From positions 1 to 64,000 of the forward strand of contig JAFZWQ010000012.1 in NCBI GenBank assembly GCA_017617235.1: a stretch of DNA of 64,000 nt, written 5' to 3'. Position 1 is the stretch's first letter; each line of letters opens with the position of its first letter. This document shows, one piece after another, positions 41,727 through 49,187 of this stretch. The notes under the pieces were generated by a model. The model was given only the letters and a program-made list of their open reading frames with translations. It had not been told where the DNA came from and made no database searches. Both the position numbers and the translations under genes were made by a program. The stretch is from Bacteroidaceae bacterium. Its GTDB lineage: Bacteria > Bacteroidota > Bacteroidia > Bacteroidales > Bacteroidaceae.

Positions 41727-44306
41727 ATGAAAAAACTTTTACTAAAAACCCTCCTCCTGCTATTCGCTCTGGTAGCAGGTAGTGGAAGTGTGTGGGCAGA
41801 TGATACTGAAACTTTTGATTTTACAAGCAACAATTGGGGGCTTCCCACAACCTCTGGAACAACAGCCAGAACCCAATACACTAATTCATCAACAAACCAA
41901 AAAGTATATTTGTACGCAGCCAATGCTTATTATTATTACTCCGATAAAAGTTGCCTACTGATAGGAAAAAGTGGATCCTATATAGAATTACCATCTTTTA
42001 CTAAAAAAGTTACAAAAATTGATGTTACATACTCCAGTGGTACGTCTGAGAACGTAAATGTAAATATTTATGTGGGATCAACAGCAGTAAGCACTGCTCA
42101 GAAAGCAAAGAAAAGCTCTACAAACAGTCATTCTATTGGATCTTCATATCAAGCAGCAGGAAATGTGTATAAAATACAGATGACAAATGCTTATAATGCA
42201 CAGATTTCCTCTGTAAAAGTATACTTTGATGTCCCAACTCACACCCTCACATACTCAGCTTCAAATGGTTCGATTAGTGGCGTAGTATATAATACATCTA
42301 CAGCTGTTGCATCTGGTGCATCTGTTGCAGAGGGCGGTAAAGTAACCCTGACAGCTACTCCCACTTCAGGTTATACATTCACCGGTTGGAGTGTAGAAGG
42401 AACAAACTCATCCCTGTCAGACACAGGAACCAACCCTACAACTTTCACGATGGGTACGGCAAACGCTACGGTTACGGCAAACTTTGAGGAAATTGTTGGT
42501 GAATACATCACAGCAAGTTCGACTTCAGTAGACATTGCTACTGTAGGCGATGTGGCGGAGTTTGAATTATCAACAAATATTGTATCACCAAGCTACTCTG
42601 TAGCATACTATACAACATCAGCAGGAGACGAAACAACCACAAAGCCATCTTGGTTAGGCGATGTTGAGTTTTCTGGCAATACATTAGATATTGAGGTCAA
42701 CGAAAACAATGGAGCTGCTCGATCTGCCTATTTGAAAGTTTATTCTGGAACAACGTATTCGTCAGTAATCACTATCAATCAGGCTGCAATCACTGTTGAT
42801 GCTCCTACAATTGGCACTTCCGCTGGTGCTGTAACAGCAGGAACAACAGTTACACTGACTCAAGCTGCTGCCGATCAAATCAGATATACGACAGATGGGA
42901 CAGATCCCACAATCTCAACGGGAGACGTTTATTCTACTCCAATTGCAATTACAGCACCAACAACCATTAAGGCAATTGCAGTAAAGAATGGTGTTGCGAG
43001 TGAAGTGGCATCTGCTGCATATACTATTAGTGTTGCCGCTCCAACATTTAGTTTGGATGCTGGCAGTTATATGCAAGGAGTAACCTTTACGCTGACATCT
43101 GCTGGTAATACCATATATTATACCACCGATGGTTCTGCCCCCTCAAATACCACCACAGAGTATACTGTCCCTGTCTCAATGGAAGCAGGAAAAGTAACTT
43201 ACAAGGCTATAGCTTATGATACTTATGGCAATACTAGTAGTGTGAAGACTTGTACTTATACTGGTATAGTACCTGCTTTCCTGCCGTTTAGTTGGGCCGG
43301 AGGAGTTAAAGACGATCTCATGGCTTTAACAGGTGTTGTTGGAAACGGGTTAGGCACTAACTATGCAGAATCTAATGCCCCATATCGAGTAAAATTTGAC
43401 GGTAGTGGTGATTATATTGAAATTTTTGTTGACGAGAAGCCTGTAAAAGTAACTATAGGTGTAAAAAAACTTGGTGGTGCGTCAAATTCTAAAATCAAAG
43501 TACAAGAGTCTACAAATGGTGTAGAGTTCTCTGACGTTGAGGAACTTAATATAAGTGGCGATGTTAACGCAGTTGTCGAACTTGAAACATCAGAAGATTT
43601 CACTTCTAGTACAAGAGTTATAAAATTGCTGTTTAACAAAACTGGTGATAACGTTGGTGTCGGCCCGATAGGAATAACTGCTGCGACTGAAACCATCACA
43701 CTTAATGCTGCATGTACGGATGGTGAGAATATATATGGAACTTATAGCAGCAGTAATGCATTCAGAGTTCCTGCTGGCTTGAAGGTTTCGGAAATTCAAG
43801 TTGAGGGAGGTAAATTGAAGTTGACAGATTACGAAGAACACAATGTGGTACCCGCAAACACTGGTGTTCTTGTTTCTTCCACAACTGCTGGTGCAAAAAC
43901 GGTTACCATCTCAGGTGAATCTGGTACATCGGTACTTGGTACTGATAACCTGCTGAAACCCTCAGGCGATGCTGGTATTACAGCTGCTAACATGACAGTT
44001 GCCAATACAAAGTTCTACCGTCTGACGATGCACGATGGAACGGAGCTTGGCTTCTGGTGGGGTGCTGCAAGTGGTGCGGCCTTCGACCTTGGTGCACATA
44101 AGGCATATCTGGCTGTACCTGATGCAGTTGCTCCGGTCAAGGGATTCAGCCTGTTCTGCGATGACGATACGGACGCCATTTCTCAGATTGAAGATGGAAA
44201 ATTGAATATTGAAAATGCCAAGATTTATAATCTGGCTGGTCAGCGTCTCAGCAAGATACAGAAAGGCATCAACATCGTGAGCGGAAAGAAGATTTTGGTA
44301 AAGTAA
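41727..44306 (+). CDS. Secreted multidomain surface protein (InlB-like, BACON-like and chitobiase-C-terminal-like domains)
   Basis: 859 residues; signal peptide KKLLLKTLLLLFALVAGSGS. In order: an unassigned N-terminal beta domain (~25-170); a divergent InlB B-repeat-like domain with GGKVTLTATPTSGYTFTGW (~175-255); a BACON-like domain (~258-352); two CHB_HEX_C-type domains with IRYTTDGTDPT and IYYTTDGSAPS (~356-515); another beta region; and a C-terminal sorting-like tail (IYNLAGQRLSKIQ...SGKKILVK). The coding sequence is clearly more AT-rich than the housekeeping genes, consistent with recent acquisition. It probably binds glycans or acts as an adhesin. It has a consensus promoter and a ~250-nt structured leader. 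Confidence 0.78.
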   Translation: MKKLLLKTLLLLFALVAGSGSVWADDTETFDFTSNNWGLPTTSGTTARTQYTNSSTNQKVYLYAANAYYYYSDKSCLLIGKSGSYIELPSFTKKVTKIDVTYSSGTSENVNVNIYVGSTAVSTAQKAKKSSTNSHSIGSSYQAAGNVYKIQMTNAYNAQISSVKVYFDVPTHTLTYSASNGSISGVVYNTSTAVASGASVAEGGKVTLTATPTSGYTFTGWSVEGTNSSLSDTGTNPTTFTMGTANATVTANFEEIVGEYITASSTSVDIATVGDVAEFELSTNIVSPSYSVAYYTTSAGDETTTKPSWLGDVEFSGNTLDIEVNENNGAARSAYLKVYSGTTYSSVITINQAAITVDAPTIGTSAGAVTAGTTVTLTQAAADQIRYTTDGTDPTISTGDVYSTPIAITAPTTIKAIAVKNGVASEVASAAYTISVAAPTFSLDAGSYMQGVTFTLTSAGNTIYYTTDGSAPSNTTTEYTVPVSMEAGKVTYKAIAYDTYGNTSSVKTCTYTGIVPAFLPFSWAGGVKDDLMALTGVVGNGLGTNYAESNAPYRVKFDGSGDYIEIFVDEKPVKVTIGVKKLGGASNSKIKVQESTNGVEFSDVEELNISGDVNAVVELETSEDFTSSTRVIKLLFNKTGDNVGVGPIGITAATETITLNAACTDGENIYGTYSSSNAFRVPAGLKVSEIQVEGGKLKLTDYEEHNVVPANTGVLVSSTTAGAKTVTISGESGTSVLGTDNLLKPSGDAGITAANMTVANTKFYRLTMHDGTELGFWWGAASGAAFDLGAHKAYLAVPDAVAPVKGFSLFCDDDTDAISQIEDGKLNIENAKIYNLAGQRLSKIQKGINIVSGKKILVK

Positions 44307-44324
44307 AGAAAGGAGGAAAACGCT

Positions 44325-44501
44325 ATGAAAAAATATATTAAGCCCGAAGTGAATGTAGTTAATGTTCAACTTACCAATGCTCTGTTGGGCATAAGTGGAA
44401 AATCACTTGGAGAAGAATATAATTCTAACGATGTCGACTACACTCATATTGACAACAGCTGGGACATTTGGGGAACGGGAGACGATGATTGGGACGAATA
44501 G
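44325..44501 (+). CDS. 58-residue small protein of the MKKYIKPE type
   Basis: Starts MKKYIKPEVNVVNVQLTN, then ALLGISGKSLGEEYNS, and ends in a very acidic, Trp-rich tail (SWDIWGTGDDDWDE). It has an unusually strong Shine-Dalgarno (AAAGGAGG, 44308-44316), rare in this phylum, and lies 18 bp after the surface protein, ending before a strong terminator. Similar short MKK-Y-xKP-E proteins are frequent in Bacteroidales and unnamed. The first ~20 residues look like a leader (LLGISG resembles the LLA/LLG-G break of peptide leaders). It could be a secreted peptide precursor, or a small partner of the surface protein; the sequence does not decide. Confidence 0.7.
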   Translation: MKKYIKPEVNVVNVQLTNALLGISGKSLGEEYNSNDVDYTHIDNSWDIWGTGDDDWDE

Positions 44502-44504
44502 ACC

Positions 44505-44572
44505 CCCCGCCCCCCTTTCTTGCTCCTCTGCGCTACGCAAGCGAGCAGAGCTCGAGCGAGGGGGAGATTAAC
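44505..44572 (+). repeat. Degenerate REP-like element with insertion
   Basis: GACCCCCCGCCCCCC head and GAGGGGGAGATT end are like the other copies, but the palindrome is interrupted by a CTCTGCGCTACGCAAGCGAGCAGAG stretch (a nested inverted repeat). Confidence 0.55.
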
Positions 44573-44642
44573 CTATAGCCCCTAAGTGGGCTTTGACCCG
44601 CACCGTGCGAAAGCACGAGTGATTTGAGTAATTTTTGTTTTG

Positions 44643-44680
44643 GAGGCCGCTGTCCGCGATGGATAGCGGTCTCTTTCTTT
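44643..44680 (+). terminator. Terminator of the surface-protein/small-protein operon
   Basis: A 13-bp stem GAGGCCGCTGTCC / GGATAGCGGTCTC with a 5-base loop, followed by TTTCTTTT. Confidence 0.8.
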
Positions 44681-44767
44681 TGCATAAAAGTCGAGAAAAA
44701 TATTCAAATATTTCGCCCTCGTATTCGTGAACCGCAATGAGCATGTGGTAACTTTGCATTGTCAATT

Positions 44768-44878
44768 GACAGAGAGAAATCACAAAATCACTAAACTTCT
44801 AAACCTCTAAACTTCTAAATCACTAAATCACTAAATCACAAGAAAAGGTGCTATTCCTTGGGGAGTAGCGCTTTTTTT
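44768..44878 (+). repeat. AATCACTAAA tandem repeats joined to a hairpin-T7 unit
   Basis: About eight degenerate 9-10 bp units (AATCACTAAA, CTTCTAAAC) at 44768-44840 lead into GTGCTATTCC-TTGG-GGAGTAGCGC plus T7 (44848-44878), a good terminator shape. The composite is the same as the minus-strand unit at 39838-39901. Confidence 0.7.
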
Positions 44879-44922
44879 GTATCTTAGCGAGCGGTCTGTA
44901 CAGCCTGATTCTCTTTTCTAAA

Positions 44923-44954
44923 TTTGTTATTTTGCTCGCTTATTCGTATTTTTG
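44923..44954 (+). promoter_or_regulatory. Promoter of the transposase gene
   Basis: TTTG (44923-44926), 20 bp, TATTTTTG (44947-44954). The transposase ATG is 58 bp downstream. Confidence 0.55.
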
Positions 44955-45012
44955 CAGCAGCGATATTCCAATAGGCGTTAAATTCAATATCATGATAAAA
45001 GAGCTATAGCGG

Positions 45013-46002
45013 ATGATGGAGCAGGGGAAATGGCAATGGCAGGAGCCAGGAACAGCATGGAGGGGTGTCGGGGTGTATCATATCACGCTAACGGTGCCAT
45101 CTCGTGAGCCATTGTTCGGAACATTGACGATTCCGGAGAATGAGCCTTCGAACGCGCGGATAGAGCGGACGAACCTGGGCAATGCTGTTATTGATGAATT
45201 ATATGTGATGTGTAGGCACTATCCGGCAATCCGCATTCTCCAATTCTGCCTGATGCCAGACCACTTGCATGCTGTTATCCATGTGACACAGGTGATGGAT
45301 ACGAGCATCCGCAGCGTGATTCGCGGATATTGGCAAGGGGTGAAAAAGCTAGGCAGGGCTTATACTTTGTCTGTTGCTCACGAATTAAATTCGAAGACAA
45401 TTGACGAAGCGGGCTATTCTTTTCCGATTTTTACCGAGCGGCCATTCATTCGTCCCCTGTCCCGCCGCGGGCAGCTGCATACGATGATTCGGTATGTTCA
45501 GATGAATCCGCAACGGCTGGCTATCAAACGCCTGAGACCTGGCTACTTCTGTGTGCAGAAAGATATAGAGATTGGAGGTAGGAAATATGACGGTGTGGGG
45601 AATGTGGCGTTGCTGATGGCAGAGCAATTCGATACCGTGCATGTTCGGAGTACGATGGTGAAGGCTGCAGAACAAGGCAACGACAAGGAACTTCGCGACT
45701 ACATGAATAGTCGTGTCCTGATGGCTCGTAAGAGCGTGGTGATGGTCTCGCCCTATATCTCCTCGCAAGAGAAACGGGTAATGCAGGTGTTGTTAGAGGA
45801 GCAACACCCCTTCATTCTCCTCACGGACAATGGCTTCCGTAATTATTATAAACCTGCTGATATGCTTTTCGACGCATGTGCTGCCGGTCGTTTACTAATA
45901 CTCAGCCCTTGGTCTTATGACGGAGGAAAACGTCACATTCGCCGTTCGGAATGTGTTGCTCTCAATTCAATGGCAGAGGAAATTTGCAAAGAGCTAAATT
46001 GA
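45013..46002 (+). CDS. REP-associated tyrosine (Y1/IS200-like) transposase with C-terminal SLOG/DprA-like domain
   Basis: 329 residues. Residues ~18-175 form a Y1 transposase (HUH) domain: start GVYHITLTVP, the HUH-type pair H84-L-H86 in CLMPDHLHAVIHV, and the catalytic Tyr candidate Y161 in MIRYVQMNPQRL, as in RAYT proteins. Residues ~225-329 are a Rossmann-like extra domain (VVMVSPYISSQEKRVMQVLL, PFILLTDNGF, GRLLILSPW) like the C-terminal part seen in many Bacteroidetes RAYT relatives. No terminal inverted repeats typical of IS200 were seen around it, and it is a single copy in the window. It may be the mobiliser of the REP-like palindromes found here. Confidence 0.82.
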   Translation: MMEQGKWQWQEPGTAWRGVGVYHITLTVPSREPLFGTLTIPENEPSNARIERTNLGNAVIDELYVMCRHYPAIRILQFCLMPDHLHAVIHVTQVMDTSIRSVIRGYWQGVKKLGRAYTLSVAHELNSKTIDEAGYSFPIFTERPFIRPLSRRGQLHTMIRYVQMNPQRLAIKRLRPGYFCVQKDIEIGGRKYDGVGNVALLMAEQFDTVHVRSTMVKAAEQGNDKELRDYMNSRVLMARKSVVMVSPYISSQEKRVMQVLLEEQHPFILLTDNGFRNYYKPADMLFDACAAGRLLILSPWSYDGGKRHIRRSECVALNSMAEEICKELN

Positions 46003-46039
46003 AATAATGAAAATCATGTAACAAAAAGGAGGGAAGACC

Positions 46040-47149
46040 ATGAAGAAAACGGTTTTATTTGCGTTGCTGACGCTGTTTGTTACGGTTGGATACGGACAGA
46101 GTGATGTTTTCTATTACTATAGCAACCAGTTCGATGTGACCAGAAGCAGCAGGACGGGGTTCGAGTCGCTTTTTATCATAGCTCCTTGTCCGCAATCGAA
46201 CGAATATCAGGACATATACGAGTTGGATTACACGTCTGCTGGCGATTGGATACAGAATAGTATTGAGGAGAACAACAATCAGTTTTTCGAGCTTCTCCTC
46301 GATGAAACGGAACTGGAAGAATATCAGCAGGATTTTTCTGTGGGATATTCCTTCATACAGCATCCCAAGACCATTCGGACGGATTTCTCGCAGTTCAAGG
46401 AGCCGACTGGGCAGTGGAAGGATTTGCCGGATTATGATACAACGACAGTCGAATATCAGGAAAACTGTAAGCAGAGTGGTGAATTCATTGTTCCGGATAA
46501 CAGCACCATCCAGCGTATTTCCGAGGAGGTCTATCGCGATTGCTACGGCAGCCGCCTGGCCTATGCGGAGAAGTGCTATGAGTATGTGGCCAGCCACTAT
46601 CAATACCTGAATCCGTTGACTGGAATACACCCGCTGGAAACGTTGTTGAGTTGGCGTGGGGGCGACTGTGGAAACCTGTCATCCATTTACATCTCCCTGC
46701 TGAGGGCCAAGGGCATTCCTGCGAGACATGTCGTTGCGATAGGTGCCAACAATAGGTACCATATCTGGGCCGAGTTCTACATTCAGGGATTCGGATGGGT
46801 GCCCGTGGATGTTACTTATAAAAACAGCAACCGCAACGGAAACTACTTTGGCAACTATAGCGACAATCTGGTGGTCGTTCAGAAAGGAATCGACATGACT
46901 TATTCCACCAGCGTTGGCATGATGTACATAGACCTGCTGCAGACTTATTGCTGGTGGTATTCGTGCTACACGGATGTAGATCTGTCTGTCGAGCAGGTAG
47001 TTACGTCGAAACGCATCAATTATTCCGGCGTCGAAGATGCGATGGCTGAATCGACCAACACGCCGGCAAGGAAAGTAATCATCGATGGCCGTATATATAT
47101 TAAAAGAGGTAACAGTCTGTGGACTGTAAACGGAATCAAAGCGTTCTAA
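46040..47149 (+). CDS. Secreted transglutaminase-like protein
   Basis: 369 residues; signal peptide KKTVLFALLTLFVTVGYGQ. A transglutaminase-core domain (~165-265) carries the full catalytic triad: C210 in WRGGDCGNLSS, H241 in RYHIWAEF and D257 in PVDVTY. The N-terminal ~150 residues are a DUF3857-like beta domain context (FSVGYSFIQHPKTIRTDF). Such proteins are papain-like peptidases or cross-linking enzymes of the envelope. It has a strong Shine-Dalgarno (AAAGGAGGG) and follows the transposase gene by 37 bp. It could be a cargo of the accessory region. Confidence 0.87.
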   Translation: MKKTVLFALLTLFVTVGYGQSDVFYYYSNQFDVTRSSRTGFESLFIIAPCPQSNEYQDIYELDYTSAGDWIQNSIEENNNQFFELLLDETELEEYQQDFSVGYSFIQHPKTIRTDFSQFKEPTGQWKDLPDYDTTTVEYQENCKQSGEFIVPDNSTIQRISEEVYRDCYGSRLAYAEKCYEYVASHYQYLNPLTGIHPLETLLSWRGGDCGNLSSIYISLLRAKGIPARHVVAIGANNRYHIWAEFYIQGFGWVPVDVTYKNSNRNGNYFGNYSDNLVVVQKGIDMTYSTSVGMMYIDLLQTYCWWYSCYTDVDLSVEQVVTSKRINYSGVEDAMAESTNTPARKVIIDGRIYIKRGNSLWTVNGIKAF

Positions 47150-47305
47150 AGGAATCTTTATCGGGGGAAATGCCGATGAGGTTTAGGGATTTTTTCCTGC
47201 GGGTTTAGGAAGATTCCCTTTGCATGGCTGGGAATAATGCCGAACTTTGCCCTTGCAAACAAGTTAGTGACACAGATGTTTAACTTTAATGTAAGGAGAA
47301 CGATT

Positions 47306-48001
47306 ATGAAAAAGATGACGATTTTGGCCATGATGATGACGATAGCCATCTCTGCCAGTGCAATGAGTTTCAGCCAGGCCAGGAGCGAGGCTCTGTTCCT
47401 GAGTGACAAAATGGCCTATGAGTTGAACTTGACAGACGATCAGTACGATGCAGTATACGAAATCAATCTGGATTACCTGATGAGTGTGAACGGCCGATAC
47501 GATGCCTATGGCACCTGGTGGAACCGTCGCAACACGGATCTGCAATACGTTCTGACTGTCTGGCAGTATAACAAGTACAAGGGTTTGAGCTACTTCTACC
47601 GTCCGCTGACTTGGAAGAACGGTGGCTGGATGTTCAACGTGTACTCGCACTACAGCAATCACAATCATTTATACAAGAGTTATCCGAAGACCTATCCTAA
47701 TCATCCCGGTGAGGTGCGTGTGACGCGCGGCAACGGACACAACGGCAGCCAGCCCATCCACAGCGCCAACAACCACAGCGGTAATAACCACAACGGCAGC
47801 CAGCCCATCCACAGCGCCAACAACCACAGCGGTAATAACCACAGCGGCGGACAGCCCAGTCACAGCGGCAACAACCACAACGGTAATAACCACAGCGGCG
47901 GACAGTCCAGTCACAGCGGCAACAACCACGGTGGCAACAACGGTGGCGGTCAGCCCAGCCAGAATGGCGGCGTAACCGTTCATCGCGGAGCACGCGGATA
48001 G
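47306..48001 (+). CDS. Secreted Asn/His/Gly/Ser repeat protein
   Basis: 231 residues from the ATG at 47306, chosen because an AAGGAG Shine-Dalgarno lies just upstream and a signal peptide follows (KKMTILAMMMTIAISASAMS). Residues ~22-125 are a compact Tyr/Trp-rich domain (LFLSDKMAYELNLTDDQYDA, WNRRNTDLQYVLTVWQYNKY), whose LTDDQ pattern recalls Spy/CpxP-like proteins. The C-terminal third is four 17-residue repeats of the type HNGSQPIHSANNHSGNN (47738-47941), rich in His and Asn. Metal binding or mineral/peptidoglycan association is possible but unproven. Confidence 0.72.
   Translation: MKKMTILAMMMTIAISASAMSFSQARSEALFLSDKMAYELNLTDDQYDAVYEINLDYLMSVNGRYDAYGTWWNRRNTDLQYVLTVWQYNKYKGLSYFYRPLTWKNGGWMFNVYSHYSNHNHLYKSYPKTYPNHPGEVRVTRGNGHNGSQPIHSANNHSGNNHNGSQPIHSANNHSGNNHSGGQPSHSGNNHNGNNHSGGQSSHSGNNHGGNNGGGQPSQNGGVTVHRGARG
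47738..47941 (+). repeat. Four 51-bp coding tandem repeats
   Basis: Units start at 47738, 47789, 47840 and 47891. Units 1 and 2 are nearly identical; units 3 and 4 share a variant (HSGGQ.SHSGNN). Each encodes 17 residues. Confidence 0.85.
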
Positions 48002-48028
48002 GATGCTGCTACCCGTAAGGGAGAAAGA

Positions 48029-49072
48029 TTATAGCCAGGAGGCGTCCCTGTACCAGGCAACGGTGCGGCGGACGCCTTCTTCGAGCAATACCTGTGGCTC
48101 GTAGCCCAGGTCGCGACGGGCAGGCTCGATGTCGCATTGCCAGTTGCGCTGTGCCAGGATGTGGTATTTGTCGAGGTTCAGGGTGGTGAGTTTCTTCATC
48201 CAACCGCAAACGGTGCCGCTGATGGCGCACACCAGCCACAGGAACCATAGCGGGGCCTTGATGTGCAGCACCCAGGGATTGCCCAGCTCTTGTTGCAACA
48301 GGTCGCTGAAACGGCGGCTGTCGTAAACCTGCCCATCGCTGAGGAAGTATCCCTTGCCCACGGCATTGGGCGCGTCCAGAGCCTTGTAAACGGCCTGTAC
48401 CACATCGTCGACATAGACAAAGGTGATGTCCTGCGGCTTGTAGCCCACGGCAAAGTCCACATGCTGCTTGATGCTCTTGGCCATGATGAAGTAGTCGCGC
48501 TCGCGAGGCCCGTAAACCCCTGTGGGGCGCAGAATGACGTAGGGGAACCCCGTGACGGTCTGCAGGAACTGCTCGGCCTGCCACTTGCTCTCGCCATAGG
48601 CCGTGTTGGGCACAGGCGTGTCGGTAGCCAGGATGGGGTTATAATGGCTAACGGCTAAGGGCGAAAGGCTAACGGGTTGTTCGCGGATGGCACCGAAGAT
48701 GCTCAGCGACGATACGAAGACGAAACGTCGGGGCACCATATCCTCGGCCTGCAGGGCACGGACCAGATTCTTCGTGCCCTCGGTGTTGGTGCGGAAGAAT
48801 CCTTCGCGCTTCAGACTCTTAGTGGCTCCGGCAGCATGTACCACATAGTCCCAGCCGCGACCTCCTAGCTGCTGTTTGTAATCGCGCAGTTGGGCACAAA
48901 GTTTGTCGAAGTCGGAAAGGTCCAGCTCGGCAAATTTCAGGCGCTCGTCCTTCAGATACTGACTGCTGCTGGTGCGGCGCATACCGGCCCACACCTCGTA
49001 GCCTTGCTCCAACCCCTTGCTGCAAATGAAACTCCCGATGAAGCCCGAGGCTCCCGTAATAAGAATCGTCAT
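48029..49072 (-). CDS. NAD-dependent epimerase/dehydratase family protein
   Basis: 347 residues of the extended SDR family. It has TILITGASGFIGSFICSKGL (NAD loop), VVHAAGATK, VSSLSIFGAI, and the catalytic Tyr-Lys in NTAYGESKWQAEQFL, then RPTGVYGPRERDYF. Substrate unknown (nucleotide sugar or 3-beta-HSD-like). Residues around VSLSPLAVSHYNP are encoded by a short tandem repeat (48643-48676) identical in type to the non-coding array at 39935-39985; this is an in-frame acquisition in a surface loop before the catalytic segment. A TAACTTTG -7 element (minus, plus 49101-49108) precedes it. Confidence 0.87.
   Translation of the reverse strand: MTILITGASGFIGSFICSKGLEQGYEVWAGMRRTSSSQYLKDERLKFAELDLSDFDKLCAQLRDYKQQLGGRGWDYVVHAAGATKSLKREGFFRTNTEGTKNLVRALQAEDMVPRRFVFVSSLSIFGAIREQPVSLSPLAVSHYNPILATDTPVPNTAYGESKWQAEQFLQTVTGFPYVILRPTGVYGPRERDYFIMAKSIKQHVDFAVGYKPQDITFVYVDDVVQAVYKALDAPNAVGKGYFLSDGQVYDSRRFSDLLQQELGNPWVLHIKAPLWFLWLVCAISGTVCGWMKKLTTLNLDKYHILAQRNWQCDIEPARRDLGYEPQVLLEEGVRRTVAWYRDASWL
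48643..48676. repeat. GGCTAACGGCTAAGGG repeat within the epimerase gene
   Basis: On the minus strand GTTAGCCTTTCGCCCTTAGC continuing into CGTTAGCC, in frame with the epimerase. It shares its exact units with 39935-39985. Confidence 0.7.
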
Positions 49073-49117
49073 ATATATCTTAATAAATGTTTAATTGCCG
49101 CAAAGTTACAAATAATT

Positions 49118-49161
49118 TTTCACTTTTCTCTTTTCACTTTTCACTTAAAATCGTATCTTTG
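49118..49161 (+). promoter_or_regulatory. rnr promoter with repeat-derived upstream part
   Basis: TATCTTTG (49154-49161) is a consensus -7 element, 27 bp before the ATG. The -33 region falls in tandem TTTTCAC units (49118-49147), the inverse of the GTGAAAA family at 9091. Confidence 0.6.
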
Positions 49162-49187
49162 TACCATAAACCTAAAATTTACGTACT

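Noticed and set aside
45013-46002. Complete IS200/IS605 insertion sequence
   Set aside because: No subterminal hairpins or TnpB partner were found next to the gene, and the extra C-terminal domain fits RAYT relatives better.
47738-47941. CRISPR-like 51-bp repeats
   Set aside because: They are in-frame coding repeats of a secreted protein, without spacers.
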